A DNA stretch of 64,000 bases. Source: Isoetes taiwanensis. Taxonomy: Eukaryota; Streptophyta; Lycopodiopsida; Isoetales; Isoetaceae. The position numbers and the translations under genes are program-made. Shown piece after piece: positions 44,740 to 57,400 of the stretch. The notes under the pieces were generated by a model. It was not told the DNA's origin, searched no databases, and saw only the letters and a program-made list of their open reading frames with translations. The stretch spans positions 6,899,388 through 6,963,387 of the forward strand of contig JAJEKV010000036.1 in NCBI GenBank assembly GCA_021234155.1, read 5' to 3'. Within the stretch, counting starts at the first letter, position 1, and each line of letters opens with the position of its first letter.

Positions 44740-46140
44740 TTGTGATAAAACCTTAGTTAGAATATTTGCAACTTAGTTTTTTTGTATTGATATATTCCAT
44801 TGAGACATAGCCTTTTGCCACTAGCTCTTGAATGAAATGCATATGGATTTCAATATGCTTTGTTCTCTGATGTAGAACACGATTTTTTGTGATAGCTATG
44901 CAGCTGAGACTATCACGGACCTTCTTGTATGGCTCCTATTTCCTTAAAGAGCTTTCTTACCCACAATTTCTTTTCCACCTAATGTAATGGCAGCATATTC
45001 TGCTTCTATAGAAGATATTGTTTAGCTTGTTGCTTTGACTTCCAACTTACGGAACCTCCTTCTAACATTAAGGTAAATCTTGAGGTGGATTTAATATGAT
45101 ATAAATCTGATCCCCAGTCTGCATCACAGTAAGCTTTAAGTTTAAGACCTTCAGAATCTGTTAACAGTCATTTAAATGATCAATTTCATTGGTCTTTCCT
45201 AATGTTTAATTTGTCATCACTAAGTTTTTCAAACTTGTTTTCCCTCAGGAATTTATCTATATAAAGGAACCATTATCAGGTGATTATTTCAATCCATAAA
45301 CTGTTCTTAATTTCGACACCATATTGTCTCCGTGTTCAAATCCCAATGCTTGTTTCATAAATATCTCTTCTTCTAACGTAGCATTTAAGAAGGCAAGTAC
45401 TAACATCCATGTAATGCTAACAGCGTTCTAATGCTTGCAAGTCTCACTATGGGAGAAAATGTCTCATTATAGTCTTTTGTGGAAAACAATTTGCAACTAA
45501 TCTAGCCTTGTAAATATGTGACTTTTCATCTAGTTTAGGCTTCAATTTGAACATCCATTGTTGTCAACAATGTTTCTGCCACTAGTTTCTCAATAAACTC
45601 AAATGTCCCAGTCCTATTGAAAGAAGATATTTCCTCCTCCATTGCATGTTTTCATTTCTGTGATTCACTGGAGTTCATGGCCTCTTCATAATTATAGGTA
45701 CATTTGGCTCTAGAATAGCCATTATATTACTTACTTCCTCCTCTTAATCTTGGTCATCTCAAAATCTCAGCCTTCTATCTTCCTTAAGTCTGCCATATTT
45801 TTCTACATCAATCTTAGCTTCTTCAATCAGCTCTTCTGCCTCACTTTTCCTTAATTTCCTTTTTGTAACTGACTATGCATTAACATGAGCATCAGGACCA
45901 CCTTTCTCAAGGTCATTTTCCAACCTATCAATTTGTTGTGGTTCTACAGGTTCATCATCATCTAGGTCTACTTCTAGGACCTGTTTTCCCATTGTTTTGG
46001 GTTCTGGAGCCTTATGCTTGTTGACTTTATTTTCCCTATCTTTATACCAACCGCCTTCTTCAAAATGTATATCACTGCTTGTAAAAACAAAATAGACCAA
46101 GTGTGCAAACTTCATCTTCCCTGTGACCTTGGTCTAGTAG
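44740..46140 (-). mobile_element. Copia element fragment, integrase end to RNase H
   Basis: From right to left on the minus strand: SSDIHFEEGGWYKDRENKVN (integrase end, 46115-45873), an acidic linker (VDLDDDEPVEPQQ), NIMAILEPNVPI and KSHIYKARLVANCFPQK (RT start), then badly broken RT. LKLKAYCDADWGSDLYHIKS and SVSWKSKQQAKQ of RNase H follow near 45130-45010. Stops and deletions are frequent. The element differs from the one at 16-19 kb. Confidence 0.82.
45873..46115 (-). pseudogene. Copia integrase C-terminal piece
   Basis: An 80-codon open stretch: MKFAHLVYFVFTSSDIHFEE, then GGWYKDRENKVNKHKAPEPK and an acidic stretch. SSDIHFEE corresponds to the SRDV-x-F-x-E motif that closes the Copia integrase region. 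It is the best kept part of the minus-strand Copia fragment. Confidence 0.75.
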
Positions 46141-46152
46141 AAGTATTAGTAC

Positions 46153-46212
46153 CATGATAAAAACCCCCGCCATTTTCGGGTTTTCGAGGGAAAACCTTAG
46201 CAGTAATAAATT
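46153..46212 (-). repeat. LINE 3' end fragment between two Copia pieces
   Basis: Minus strand: TTATTACTGCTAAGG, then TTTTCCCTCGAAAACCCG and GGCGGGGGTTTTTA match the start of the LINE terminal block at 33.24 kb. Truncated at both ends. Confidence 0.6.
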
Positions 46213-46219
46213 GATTAGC

Positions 46220-46570
46220 TAATTGGTTACTCTCTAACTATACCAAGAGAGAAAGAGAGTTGGAGATGCTTCTTCGGCCCTAATGACTTCGTAAATACAT
46301 CAGTAACCATAGAGTCAGTTGGACAATACTCCAAAACAATCGTCTTTTTCTTTAGTTCCAGTTTCACGTAGTGATAATGAACTTCGATGTGCTTCAATTT
46401 ATAATGTAAGAGTTCATTTTTGAGACAAACTTATAGTATCCTAATTATCACATAATAAATGTGTGGGCTCCAACTGCATTCATTGAAAACATTCCAATAT
46501 TCTTCAAAACCAAGCAAGTCCTCAACTTGCTAAAGATGTCGCGACATAGTCAGCTTGATACGGATCCAAA
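46220..46570 (-). mobile_element. Copia RNase H C-terminal fragment
   Basis: Frames on the minus strand give SLSQNELLHYKLKHIEVHYH, then YVKLELKKKTIVLEYCPTDS and VTDVFTKSLGPKKHLQLS. The KHIEVHYH and DVFTKSLG motifs mark the end of Copia RNase H. It is a second element, different from 44740-46140, with the same orientation. Confidence 0.75.
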
Positions 46571-48559
46571 AGTTAGCCAATAATCAGAAATTAAACATGT
46601 AATAAATCTACACTAAATCCTTAAAGATTGAAGATTATTTGACAGGCAGACATCCAAGCGTCGGATAGGGGCCCCGGAGCTCCGGGAGGGTGGTCATTAA
46701 AGCGTCCCCAGAAGCTGCCGAGGAAAACTGCCTCGAAAACTTTTGGATCCAGCCTCTACAGGGGTTCAAGTACTCTCCCCTCTTGTGAGGATCACAAGCA
46801 GGTCACGGCCTCCGTTTGACTTGGGGAAGGGTTGCCCATTTCGGCTGCCGCAGCGGGCTGCCCAGACCATTCTAATGCTAACCCTTTGACCCTGACCTTC
46901 TCAGAAAATTAGAAAATTAGGTGTGTCTTTGGAGATGAATTAGGAATCCAGCTAGCAAAAATCAAATTTATTTTTAAATCCAATACATTAATTCAGATTT
47001 ATGGATATCTTCTTGCTTTTGCAAAAGCCCGACTTCATTTGCCACATCGGGGAGGAGGACAGCCCCAAACTCTGTTCGATTCAGTTCCCTTGCTCCGAGA
47101 GTTCTCCGACGCGGCTTCTCGCCAAGGTCCCAAAGCACCCATGAGACCAAAACTTCGGCCCCAAAATAAACCCTTCTAGAACACGGCAGCCGCAGGGGGT
47201 TCGTTTGAGGCCCTCTCCTTATCAAATTAAGTAGGGACCTTAGCCTTGTCTTGTCGTGGAGTGGGGGTGTTGGCCCCGAGAACGAGGACCCTAAAATCCC
47301 GGAAGGCTGCTTGCTTTCCCCTCCCCAAGGCCACGGGCCGGACTGGGCCAGCCTCCCTCGGAACCAGCGATTTGGCTCTGCCCGATGGACTCAAAGCGTC
47401 GGCAGCGTTGCCGGGGGACCAAAGTTCAGGTGGCGAGGACCACCGGCCTCCAAAGAAGCACCAAAGTAGCACGTCCACCCGCACTTTCGTGATCAATTAG
47501 CTTTAGGATGTGGATGATGGATATCTTGCAATAGGTGGAGGCATGAGTGTTTCTTTCTTACGCAAAACCCGACCTTAACTTGCTCCCCACAGGGTAATTT
47601 AAGCCATTAGGATGACTTAGCGAGGTCGGTTTACCGATGGGAGATTCCGGTGCGAGCGACAAAACAACTGCCGAGGTTTCACAAAGTAGGCCGGGGCCGT
47701 CACGATCTTTTGGGCCTTCGAAGGGCCCTGAGCGGATCAACGGTGGATAGAGGCGAGGGCCGAAAGGGTGGTCATTGGCGTCGCGGCCCGTGCGGGAAGG
47801 GCTGCCTCGGGAACACAATCCGCCTCTTAGAATTCAAGTACTCTCCACTGGCGAGGGATCCACGCAGATCGGCCTCGTTGACTTGGGGAAGGGGTGCATT
47901 TCGGTTGCCCATGACGAAACGCCCGGCCCTTCGAATTCTATAACCCTTTGCCTAGACCTTCTCCAAAAATTTGAAAATTGGGTGTGTGCTGGAGATGAAT
48001 TAGGAATCGGATAGCAAAAATCGGGAATTTATTTTCGTACAATCGTTAATTCAATTTATGAATGTCTTACCCGCTGCAAAACCCCCTGACTTCTAATTGC
48101 ACGCCGGGGAGGACCAGGCCCAAACTTTCCGTTCCGTCGGTTCCCCTTGCTCCAGCGTTCACCGGTGCGGCTTCTTGGCGGTCTCCAACATGGACCAAAA
48201 CTTCGGCCCCCCAAAACCTGAACCCTTCTAGAACACGGCAACCCACAAGGTTCACGTTTGAGGAGGCCCTCTCCTTATCCGGTCCGGTGGGACCTTGCGT
48301 AAAATGTCTTATGCGTGGATTAGAGGTGTTGGCCTTGACCGCGGACCTAAAATCCCCCGCTTGCCGCGATTTCCTCTCCCCCAGGCCACAGGGTGGACGG
48401 GCGACCTTCCCCTCTCGGGAACCCATTTGGCTTTGCCAATGGACTCGAACTATCGACACTACCGGGGACCAAGTTCCATGGCGAAGACCACCCGACCTCA
48501 AAAGAGCGCCAAAGTAGCTCATGTCCATCACACTTTCGTGAAATTGATTGGCCTAGGAT

Positions 48560-49840
48560 GGCCTGTCCAAATCTTGTTAAGCTCAAAGTATGGAGGCAAA
48601 CAAATTTATAAAAGACTACTAACCATGATGGTGCGATAGTTTCCGGATCAGCCTCATCACCTGGTTTATACATTGGCACAACTCTATTCACACCAAGGCG
48701 TGGAAACCCATCTCTCAACTTTTCTAAATTAAACATATCTACCATTTTATTTGCAACTTTCTTCTCAACCCAATTAAGCATTTCCCCATAAGGCCCACAA
48801 ACATCTGCTTGACTTTGCCATTAGCAAGCCTCTTAAGTCCATCTGTATGTCATTGATAGTAAAGTAAGCACATCCACATCTGCAGCTTCTACCATCGTTA
48901 CCCTCCACCCCGGGCACATTGTATACCTTATGCGTGTGCTATCAAAGCATCAACATACAACCCGTCAGCCTATATTGCGCTGGTTTAAGTCTCTTCCAAA
49001 ATTTTTTAGGTTAGGTAACAACTCTTCCACCATTTTCCTATTCTTATTGTGCGCGGATATGCGTCTTCTTGTTTTAAAAGCATCCCCGATATGTAAACTT
49101 TCCTTTCATGTACTTTATTCACCCTTGTTGCTGCTTTAAATTTTAACCTTTGTTGCTTGCATTCGCATCAAACCATGCATTTGCAAGGCAACCCCCTGTC
49201 ATTTGGCGATAAATAAATAAAACAAATCGTCCAGCAGTTAAGTCAAAATCATAGTTATTGCATCACTCATTTCTTGTCGCGGTATTAGGCCAAACAAAGG
49301 AAGCTACTTGTATCCATCTGATTTACATATTGACACTTACTCCTTATGGCCAAAGATTGAGCCTCCATTCCTCAATATGCTTGACATCAATTTTCAACCT
49401 AGCTTTCTGCAACAATAGCGATTGCATTATCCTTGTCAAAATAAAGTTCTTTCATCTTTTTTATCGGGCATAAATATTAGTCTTTTGCTCCGTTTCTTAT
49501 CAATCCAATCACGTGGCGTTCAAGCCGCGATACTCTCTGCCCGGGGGTATCGCGAGTACTACGTGTCGTGTGTACCGCGCCATCGTACGGCGTGCAATAG
49601 GCGTTAATAACTAAGCAAGTAGCGCCTAGGGGGCAACTTGCAGTGTGTGCACATTATTCATGTCATTACCAAATAATAAAGGGGCGGTGGGCCTGGTGGG
49701 GCTACATCCACTTTCCCCAATAAGGGCAAGTGGCGGGATCTCAAGGGTTGATGGAAACCCTAGCCCTAATTATAGCCTATGTAAGGCATCCAAACCTAAC
49801 TTTCTGTTTCCGTCCACAGCCTTTTCCTAGAGCTCCCGTT
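48560..49840 (-). mobile_element. LINE fragment inserted in the array
   Basis: The array unit stops after TTGGCCTAGGATG and resumes near 49860. The minus strand of the insert reads GEMLNWVEKKVANKMVDMFN, then LRDGFPRLGVNRVVPMYKPG. In a shifted frame NYRTIMVSSLL follows. This is the segment between endonuclease and RT in the LINE family of 2.2-5.7 kb (compare LRTIMVSSVFAKL there). About 430 bases of the array unit are missing at the site, so insertion came with a deletion or later recombination. The part 49500-49840 is unassigned. Confidence 0.72.
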
Positions 49841-50047
49841 TTTGCTCCAAAGAGCCAATCGACTCAGAAGGAAGGATGCGACTCGGTTGCCGCAAGCAGT
49901 ACGCCCAGGTGCCGTTCTAATGCTAACCCTTTGACCTAGGCGGCTATAGAAAATTTGAAAAATTCTTTGCGTGTTTGGAGATGGAATAAGGAATCCGGCG
50001 GCAAAAATCATAATTTATTTTAGGACAATGCATTAATTGCCCGATTT

Positions 50048-53000
50048 ATGAATGTCTTGCCACTGGCCCCGACTTCTACTTGCACATCGGAGGGAGGGAC
50101 GTGCCCAAGCTTCAGCTCGTCGGTTCCTTGCTCAGTATTCTCCGCTGCGGCTTCACCAGGCCCGGTCCCAAGTGCAAGCAGGACAGGTCTGGGGCCCCAA
50201 AGCGCCAAACCCTTCTAGGGCACGGCCCGCAGGGGGTTTTGCGTTTGGAGGCCCTCTCCCTTGTCGGTCAGTAGGGACCTTCGCGGCGTGACTTGGCCGT
50301 GGATTAATTCAGTTGGCGCGAAACCGCGTGCCCTAAAAATCCCGGTACCCACGAATTTCCTCTCCCCAAGGCCACGGGGGGGCCGGGGCAACCTCCCTCT
50401 CGGAATCGCGATTTTAGCTCGCGATGGACTTCGAACGTCGACATTGCCACAGGGGACCAAGTTCGTGGCCAGACCACCCACTTTTCAAGAAGCCAAAGTA
50501 GCTCGCTTCCATCACACTTTCGTAGTCAATTGGCTTAGGATGTGGATGCGGGATATTAGTCGTGGAGGGCGTGAGTGTTTCTTTCTTTTGCAAAACCGAC
50601 CTTGTAACTTGCTCCCCTAGGGTAATTTAGCCATTTTGACGATTTGGCAAGGTCGATTTGCCATTAAAGCCTCCCGGTGCCGAACGACAAAACATGCGCG
50701 GTTTATACAAAGGCCGGAGCCTCGGGGCCTTGATTTGACAAGTTCTCCCCGGGCCGTCACGGAATCTTTTGGGCCTTCCCGAAGAGGGCCCACGGCCGGA
50801 GGATCCAATGTCCGGATAGGGGCAGGGCTCAGGAGGATGGTCATTAAGCGTCACAGCCCCCAGGGGGCCGATGCGGGGAAGGGCTGCCTCGGGAACTTTT
50901 GGATCCCGCCTCTTGGGGTCCGGACTCTCCCCTCTTGTGAGGGGATCCACCACAAGGTCCTGGTCTCGTTTGACTTGGGGAGGGTGCGGCTCGGTTGCCA
51001 CCAACGGGCTGCCCGGCCGATTCTAATGCTAACCCTTTGCCTAGACCTTCTCAAGAAAATTTCAAAATTGCGTATGTCTTTGGAGATGAATTAGGAATCG
51101 GTGGCAAAAAATCATAATTTATTTTCGTACAATGCATTAATTGCGAATTTATGAATGTCTTGCCACTACAAAAGCGCCCCCCGACTTCTACTTGCCACAT
51201 CGGGAGGAGGACATGCCCAAACTCCGCTCTCGTCGGTTCCCCTTGCTCCGTGTATTCTCCCGCTGCGGCTTCTCGGCGGGTCCCAAGTGCAACAGACCAA
51301 GTCTCGGCCCCCAAAGCGCCAAACCCTTCTAGAACACGGCAGCCCACGGGGTTTCGTTTTGAGGCCCTCTCCTTGTCGGTCGGTAGGGACCTTGCGGCGT
51401 GATTTGGCGTGGAGTGGAGGTGTTGGCCTTGAAACGGGGCCCTAAAATCCCGAAGCTGCTTGCCCCGAATTTCCTCTCCCCAAGGCCCTGGGGACGGACG
51501 GGCAACCTCCCCTCTCCGGAATCGCGATTTGGCTCTGCCAATGGACTCAAAACGTCGACATTGCCACGGGGACCAAGTTCCGTGGCGAGAAGACCACCCG
51601 ACCTCCAAGAAGCCAAAGTAGCTCACTTCCATCACACTCGTGAGTCAATTGGCTTAGGATGTGGATCACGGGATATTATCGTGGAGGGGCATGAGTGTTT
51701 CTTTCTTTTGCAAAACCCGACCTTGTAACTTGCTCCCCTAGGGTAATTTAAGCCATTTCGGACGATTTGGCAAAGGTCGATTTGCCATTCGAAAGCCTCC
51801 CGGTGCCCGCGACAAAACAACTGCGGTTTATACAAGGCCAGACCTCGGGGGGCCATGGTTTGACAAGTTCTCCCGGGCCGTCACGGAATCTTTTGGGCCT
51901 TCCCGAAGAGGGGCCCACGGCCGGGAGGATCCAGCGGTCGGATAGGGGAGGGCTCCGGGAGGTGGTCATTAAGCGTCACGCAGCCCGGGGGGCCGATGCG
52001 GGAGGGTTCCTTCTAAACTTTTGGATCCGCCTCTTGGGGTCAGGACTCTCCCCTCTTGTGAGGATCCCTCCGATAAGGTCTGGTCTCGTTTGACTTGGGG
52101 GAGGTGCCCGGCTCGGTTGCCACAAAAGGGCTGCCCCGGCCGTTCTAATGCTAACCCTTTGACCTAGACCTTCTCAGAAAATTTCAAAATTGGCATGTCT
52201 TTGGAGATGAATTAGGAATCCGGTGGCAAAAATCATAATTTATTTTCGTACAATGCATTAATTGCGAATTTATGAATGTCTTGCCACTTGCAAAAGCGCC
52301 CCCAGACTTCTACTTGCCACATCGGGAGGAGGACATGCCCAAACTCAAGCTCCGTCCAGGTTCCCCTTGCTCCGTATTCTCCCTTCCGGCTTCTCGCGGG
52401 TCCCAAATTAACAGACCAAGTCTCGGCCCCCAAAAACGCCAAACCCTTCTAGAACCTAGCAACCCACGGGGGTTCGTTTTGGAGGCCCTCTCCCTTGTCC
52501 GGTCGGCCGGGACCTTGCGTGACTTGGCGTGGAGTGGGGGTGTTGATGCCTTGGAGGCGGGGACCTAAAATCCCCCCAAGCTGCTTGCCCCGATTTCCTC
52601 TCCCCAAGGCCACGGGGACGGGCGGGGCAACCTCCCCTCTCCCGGAATCGCGATTTGGCTCGCCAATGGACTCGGAAACGTCGACATTGCCACAGGGACC
52701 AAGTTCCGTGGCGGGAAGACCACCCGACCTCCAAGAAGCCAAAGTAGCTCACTTCCATCACACTCGTAGTCAATTGGCCTAGGATGTGGATGCGGGATAT
52801 TATCGTGGAGGGCGGAGTGTTTCTTTCTTTTGCAAAACCGACCTTGTAACTTGCTCCCTAGGGTAATTTAGCCATTCGGACGATTTGGCAGGGTCGATTT
52901 GCCATTCCGGAAGCCTCCCGGTGCCCGAACAACAAAACACTGCGGTTTATACAAGACCAGGCCTCGGGGCCCCAATGGTTTGACAAGTTCTCCCGGACCG

Positions 53001-54478
53001 ATCTGGAATCTTTTGGGCCTTCCCAAGAGGGCCCCCGCCGGGAGGATCCAATGGTCGGATAGTTGAACCGGGGCTCCCGAGGGTGGTCATTAGCGCATGC
53101 CCCCCGGGGGGATGCCGGGAAGGGCTGCCGGGAACTTTTTTTTTCCCGCCTCTTGGGGTGGGACTCTCCCCCTCTTGTGAGGGATCCCCGCAAGGTCCCG
53201 GGTCTCGTTTGACTTGGGGAGGGTGCCCGGCTCGGTTGCCCCTGCAACGGGCTGCCCCCGTTCTAATGCTAACCCTTTGACCTAGACCTTCTCCGAAAAT
53301 TTCGAAATTGGGCTGTGTCTTTGGAGATGAATTAGGAATCCAGCCGCAAAAAATCAGAATTTATTTTAGCACAATGCATTAATTGCGAATTTATGAATGT
53401 CTTGCCACTTTGCAAAAGCCCCCGACTTCTACTTGCCACATCGGGGGCGGAGGACGGGCCCAAACTCCGCTCCGTCGGTTCCCTTGCTCCGTATTCTCCG
53501 CTGCGGCTTCGGCCAGGTCCTGGGTGCAACAGACCAAGTCTCGGCCCCCAAAACGCAAACCCTTCTAGAACCTAGCAACCCACAGGGTTTACGTTTTGGA
53601 GGCCCTCTCCTTGTCGGTCATCGGTAGGGACCTTGTAGCCGTGACTTGACGTGGAGTGGGGTTTGGCGCCGGGCGGGGACCCTAAAATCCCCCAAAGTCG
53701 CTTGCCCCGAATTTCCTCTCCCCAAGGCCACGAGGGGACGGACGCGATCTCCCCTCTCCGAATCGCGATTTGGCTCTTCCAATGGACTCGACGCGTCGAC
53801 ATTGCCACGGGACCAAGTTCCGATGGCCAAAGACCAAAACTTCGGCTCCCAAGCGAAAACCCTTCTAGAACCTAGCAACTCACAGGGTTTACGTTTCGGA
53901 GGCCCTCTCCTTGTCGATTTGGCGGGACCTTTGGCGGTGTCTTGGCGTGGAGTGGGGGTGTTGGCCTTGAGGCGGTGACCCTAAAATCCCCGAAAGCTGC
54001 TTGCCCCGAATTCAGTTTATTACGAGTTAATTATGCCATCCATGTCAAATAGCTTTAGGAAGCAGTCCGTTGAACAAGGGCATTCTCTCTATCCATATGC
54101 CTTGATACTGAAACACAACCATCATTACAAGCAACCAAATCTAAACCCCCCCAACCCGCAGTAGTCTTTTGCTTTTCTGTAATCATTTAACTTCATTCTA
54201 GTAGTTATGATGCTTTTCTGTAATCATTTATCTTCATTCTAATAGTTATGATGCTTATATTCTCAATGCAATCTTAGACCAAGTATAACGTCCAGCCAGC
54301 CAAGGTCAACCCCAAGTACAACGATCCCACAAACTCCATTTCTTTGACCTTAGCTAACCCTTTGATCTAGACCTTCTCCGAAAATTCCGAAAATTGGGCT
54401 GTGTGCTGGAGATGAATTAGGAATCCAGCTGGCAAAAAATCATAATTTATTTTCGTACAATGCATTAATTGCAAATTT
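50048..54478 (+). repeat. Higher-order repeat 1 (four units)
   Basis: Units start at 50048, 51151, 52272 and 53393. The first three are ordinary. The fourth has a doubled middle segment and then an AT-rich block (54008-54362) instead of the second half. Length about 4.43 kb. Confidence 0.8.
54008..54362 (+). repeat. AT-rich variant block, copy 1
   Basis: Starts GAATTCAGTTTATTACGAG where normal units read GAATTTCCTCTCC, and rejoins the usual sequence at CTAACCCTTTGA. It contains an internal doubling of a TAATCATTTA(A/T)CTTCATTCTA block and ACTCCATTTCTTTGACC near its end. It does not resemble the rest of the unit and has no ORF. Confidence 0.88.
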
Positions 54479-57400
54479 ATGAATGTCTTGCCACTGCAAA
54501 AGCGCCCCCCGACTTCTACTTGCCACATCGGGAGGAGGACATGCCCAAACTCCGCTCCGTCAGTTCCCCTTGCTCCGTATTCTCCGCTGCAGCTTCTCGG
54601 CCAGGTCCCAAGTGCAACAGACCAAGTCTCGGCCCCCAAAACGCAAACCCTTCTAGAACCTGGCAACCCACAGGGTTTACGTTTTGGAGGCCCTCTCCTT
54701 GTCGGTTCGGTAGGGACCTTGCGTGACTTGACGTGGAGTGGAGGTGTTGACGCCAGAGCACGGACCCTAAAATCCCCCCGGAAGCTGCTTGCCCCGAATT
54801 TCCTCTCCCCAAGGCCCTGGGGACGGACGGGCAACCTCCCCTCTCCGGAATCGCGATTTGGCTCTGCCAATGGACTCAGAACGTCGACATTGCCCTGGGG
54901 ACCAAGTTCCGTGGCCAGAAGACCACCCGACCTCCAAGAAGCGCCAAAGTAGCTCACTTCCATCACACTTTCGTAGTCAATTGGCTTAGGATGTGGATCT
55001 GCGGGATCTTGTCGTGGAGGGCATGAGTGTTTCTTTCTTTTGCAAAACCGACCTTGTAACTTGCTCCCTAGGGTAATTTAAGCCATTCCCAGGACGATTT
55101 GGCAAGGTCGATTTGCCATTCATTCAAACCTCCCGGTGCCGAACAACAAAACACTGCGGTTTATACAAGACCAACCTCGGGGACGCCCAGCCGGTTTGAC
55201 AAGTTCTCCCGGACCGATCTGGAATCTTTTGGGCCTTCCCGAAGAGGGGCCCCTGACCGGAGGATCCAACGGTCGGATAGGGGAACCGGGCTCCGGGAGG
55301 GTGGTCATTAGCGTGCAGCCCCCCGGGGCGGCTGCGGGGAAGAACTGCCTCGAGAACTTTTTGGATCCCCGCCTCTTGGTCGGTCCTGGGACTCTCCCCT
55401 CTTGTGAGGATCCCCGCAAGGTCCCGGGTCTCGTTTGACTTGGGGAGGGTGCCAGCTCGGTTGCCCCCCAGCGGGCTGTCCCGACCGTTCTAATGCTAAC
55501 CCTTTGACCTAGACCTTCTCCTAAAATTTCAAAATAGGGTCTGTGTGTGGGAGATGAATTAGGAATACAGTGGCAAAAATCAGAATTTATTTTCGTACAA
55601 TGCATTAATTGCGAATTTATGAATGTCTTGCCATCGCAAAAGCCCCCCCCAACTTCTACTTGCCACATCGGGAGGAGGACAGGCCCAAACTCCGCTCCGT
55701 CGGGTTCCCCTTGCTCCATATTCTCCGTTCCGGCTTCTCGGCCAGTCCCAAGTGCAACAGACCAAGTTTCGGCCCCAAAACGCAAACCCTTCTAGAACCT
55801 AGCAACCCACGGGGTTTTACGTTTTGGAGGCCCTCTCCTTGTCGATTCGGCGGGACCTTGCCGTGACTTGACGCGTGGAGTGGGGGTGTTGGCGCCGAGG
55901 CGGGGACCCTAAAATCTCCCGAAGAAAGCTGGCGGCCCGAATTTCCTCTCCCCAAGGCCACGGGGGGGACGATCTCTCCCTCTCCTGAATCGCGATTTGG
56001 CTCTGCCAATGGACTCGAGAACGTCGACATTGCCACGGGGACCAAGTTCCGTGGCGAGAAAGACCACCCGAAACCTCAAGAACCTAGCAACCAAAGTTTA
56101 GCTCACTTCCATCACACTTTGGTAGTCAATTGGCTAGGATGTGGGTGCCTTGATACCCTTGTCGTGGAGGGCGTGAGTGTTTATGCTTTCTTTGCAAAAC
56201 CCGACCTTGAAACTTTGCTCCCATAGGGTAATTTAGCCATTCCCTCCCCACGATTTGACTTTAGTCGATTTTAACCATTCGAGTAGTCCCGATGTGCCCG
56301 AACAACAAAATTCTAGCGGTTTATACAAGGCCAACCTAGACCTCGGGCCCCACGGTTTGACAAGTTCTCTCCATTTCCAGATGACGGAATCTTTTGGGCC
56401 TTCCCAAAAAGGGGCCACGGCCCCAGGAGGATCCAATGGGGATAGGGGAACCGGGCTCCGGAGGGTGGTCATTAATTCTAGTAGCCCCCATGGGGAGCCG
56501 TTCTTGGAGATGCCCTTTGTGAACTTTTTCTAATAGTCTTGGGGTCCTGGACTCTCCCCTCTTGTGAGGGATCCCCGCAAGGTCCTGGTCTCGCTTTGAC
56601 TTGGGGAGGGGTGCCAAGTACACTCGCTTGCCGCCCCCAAACTCCCTGCCTTTAGAACTTGGCAATGCTAACCCTTTGACCTAGACCTTCTCCGATCGAA
56701 AATTCCGAAAAATTGGGTGTAGGCCGGAGATGAATTAGGAATCCGGATGGCAAAAAATCAGAATTTATTTTCGAAGCAATGCATTAATTGCGAATTTATG
56801 AATGTCTTGCCACCGCCCCAGAAAACCTCGCCCCCAACTTCTACTTGCCACATCGGGAGGAGGACAGGCCCAAACTCCCTCCTCCGTCGGGGCTCCCCCA
56901 TGCTCCATATTCTCCGCAGGCTTCACCGGCCAGGTCCCAAGTGCAACTCCGCAGACCAAGTCTCGCCCCCAAACGCCAAAACCCTTCTAGAACCCTCGCA
57001 ACCCACGGGGTTTACGTTTTGGAGGCCCTCTCCTTGTCGATCGGTAGGGACCTTTGCGTGGGGGGGGGGTGTTGACGCCGGAGGCGGGGACCCTAAAATT
57101 CCCCTGCTTTGCCTTGAATTTCCTCTCCCAAGGCCACCTGGGGGCCGGACGGGCGACCTCCCTCTCCCAATCGCGATTTGGCTCTGCCAATGGACTCGAG
57201 AACGCGTCGACATTGCCACAGGGACCAAGTTCCGTGGCGAGGAAGACCACCCGACCTCCAAGAAGCCCAAAGTAGCTCACTTCCATCACACTTTCGTAGT
57301 CAATTGGCCTAGGATGTGGGTGCGGGATCTACTTCCGAGGGAGGCGTGGAGTTTTCTTTCTTTTGCAAAACCGACCTTGTAACTTGCTCCCTAGGGTAAT

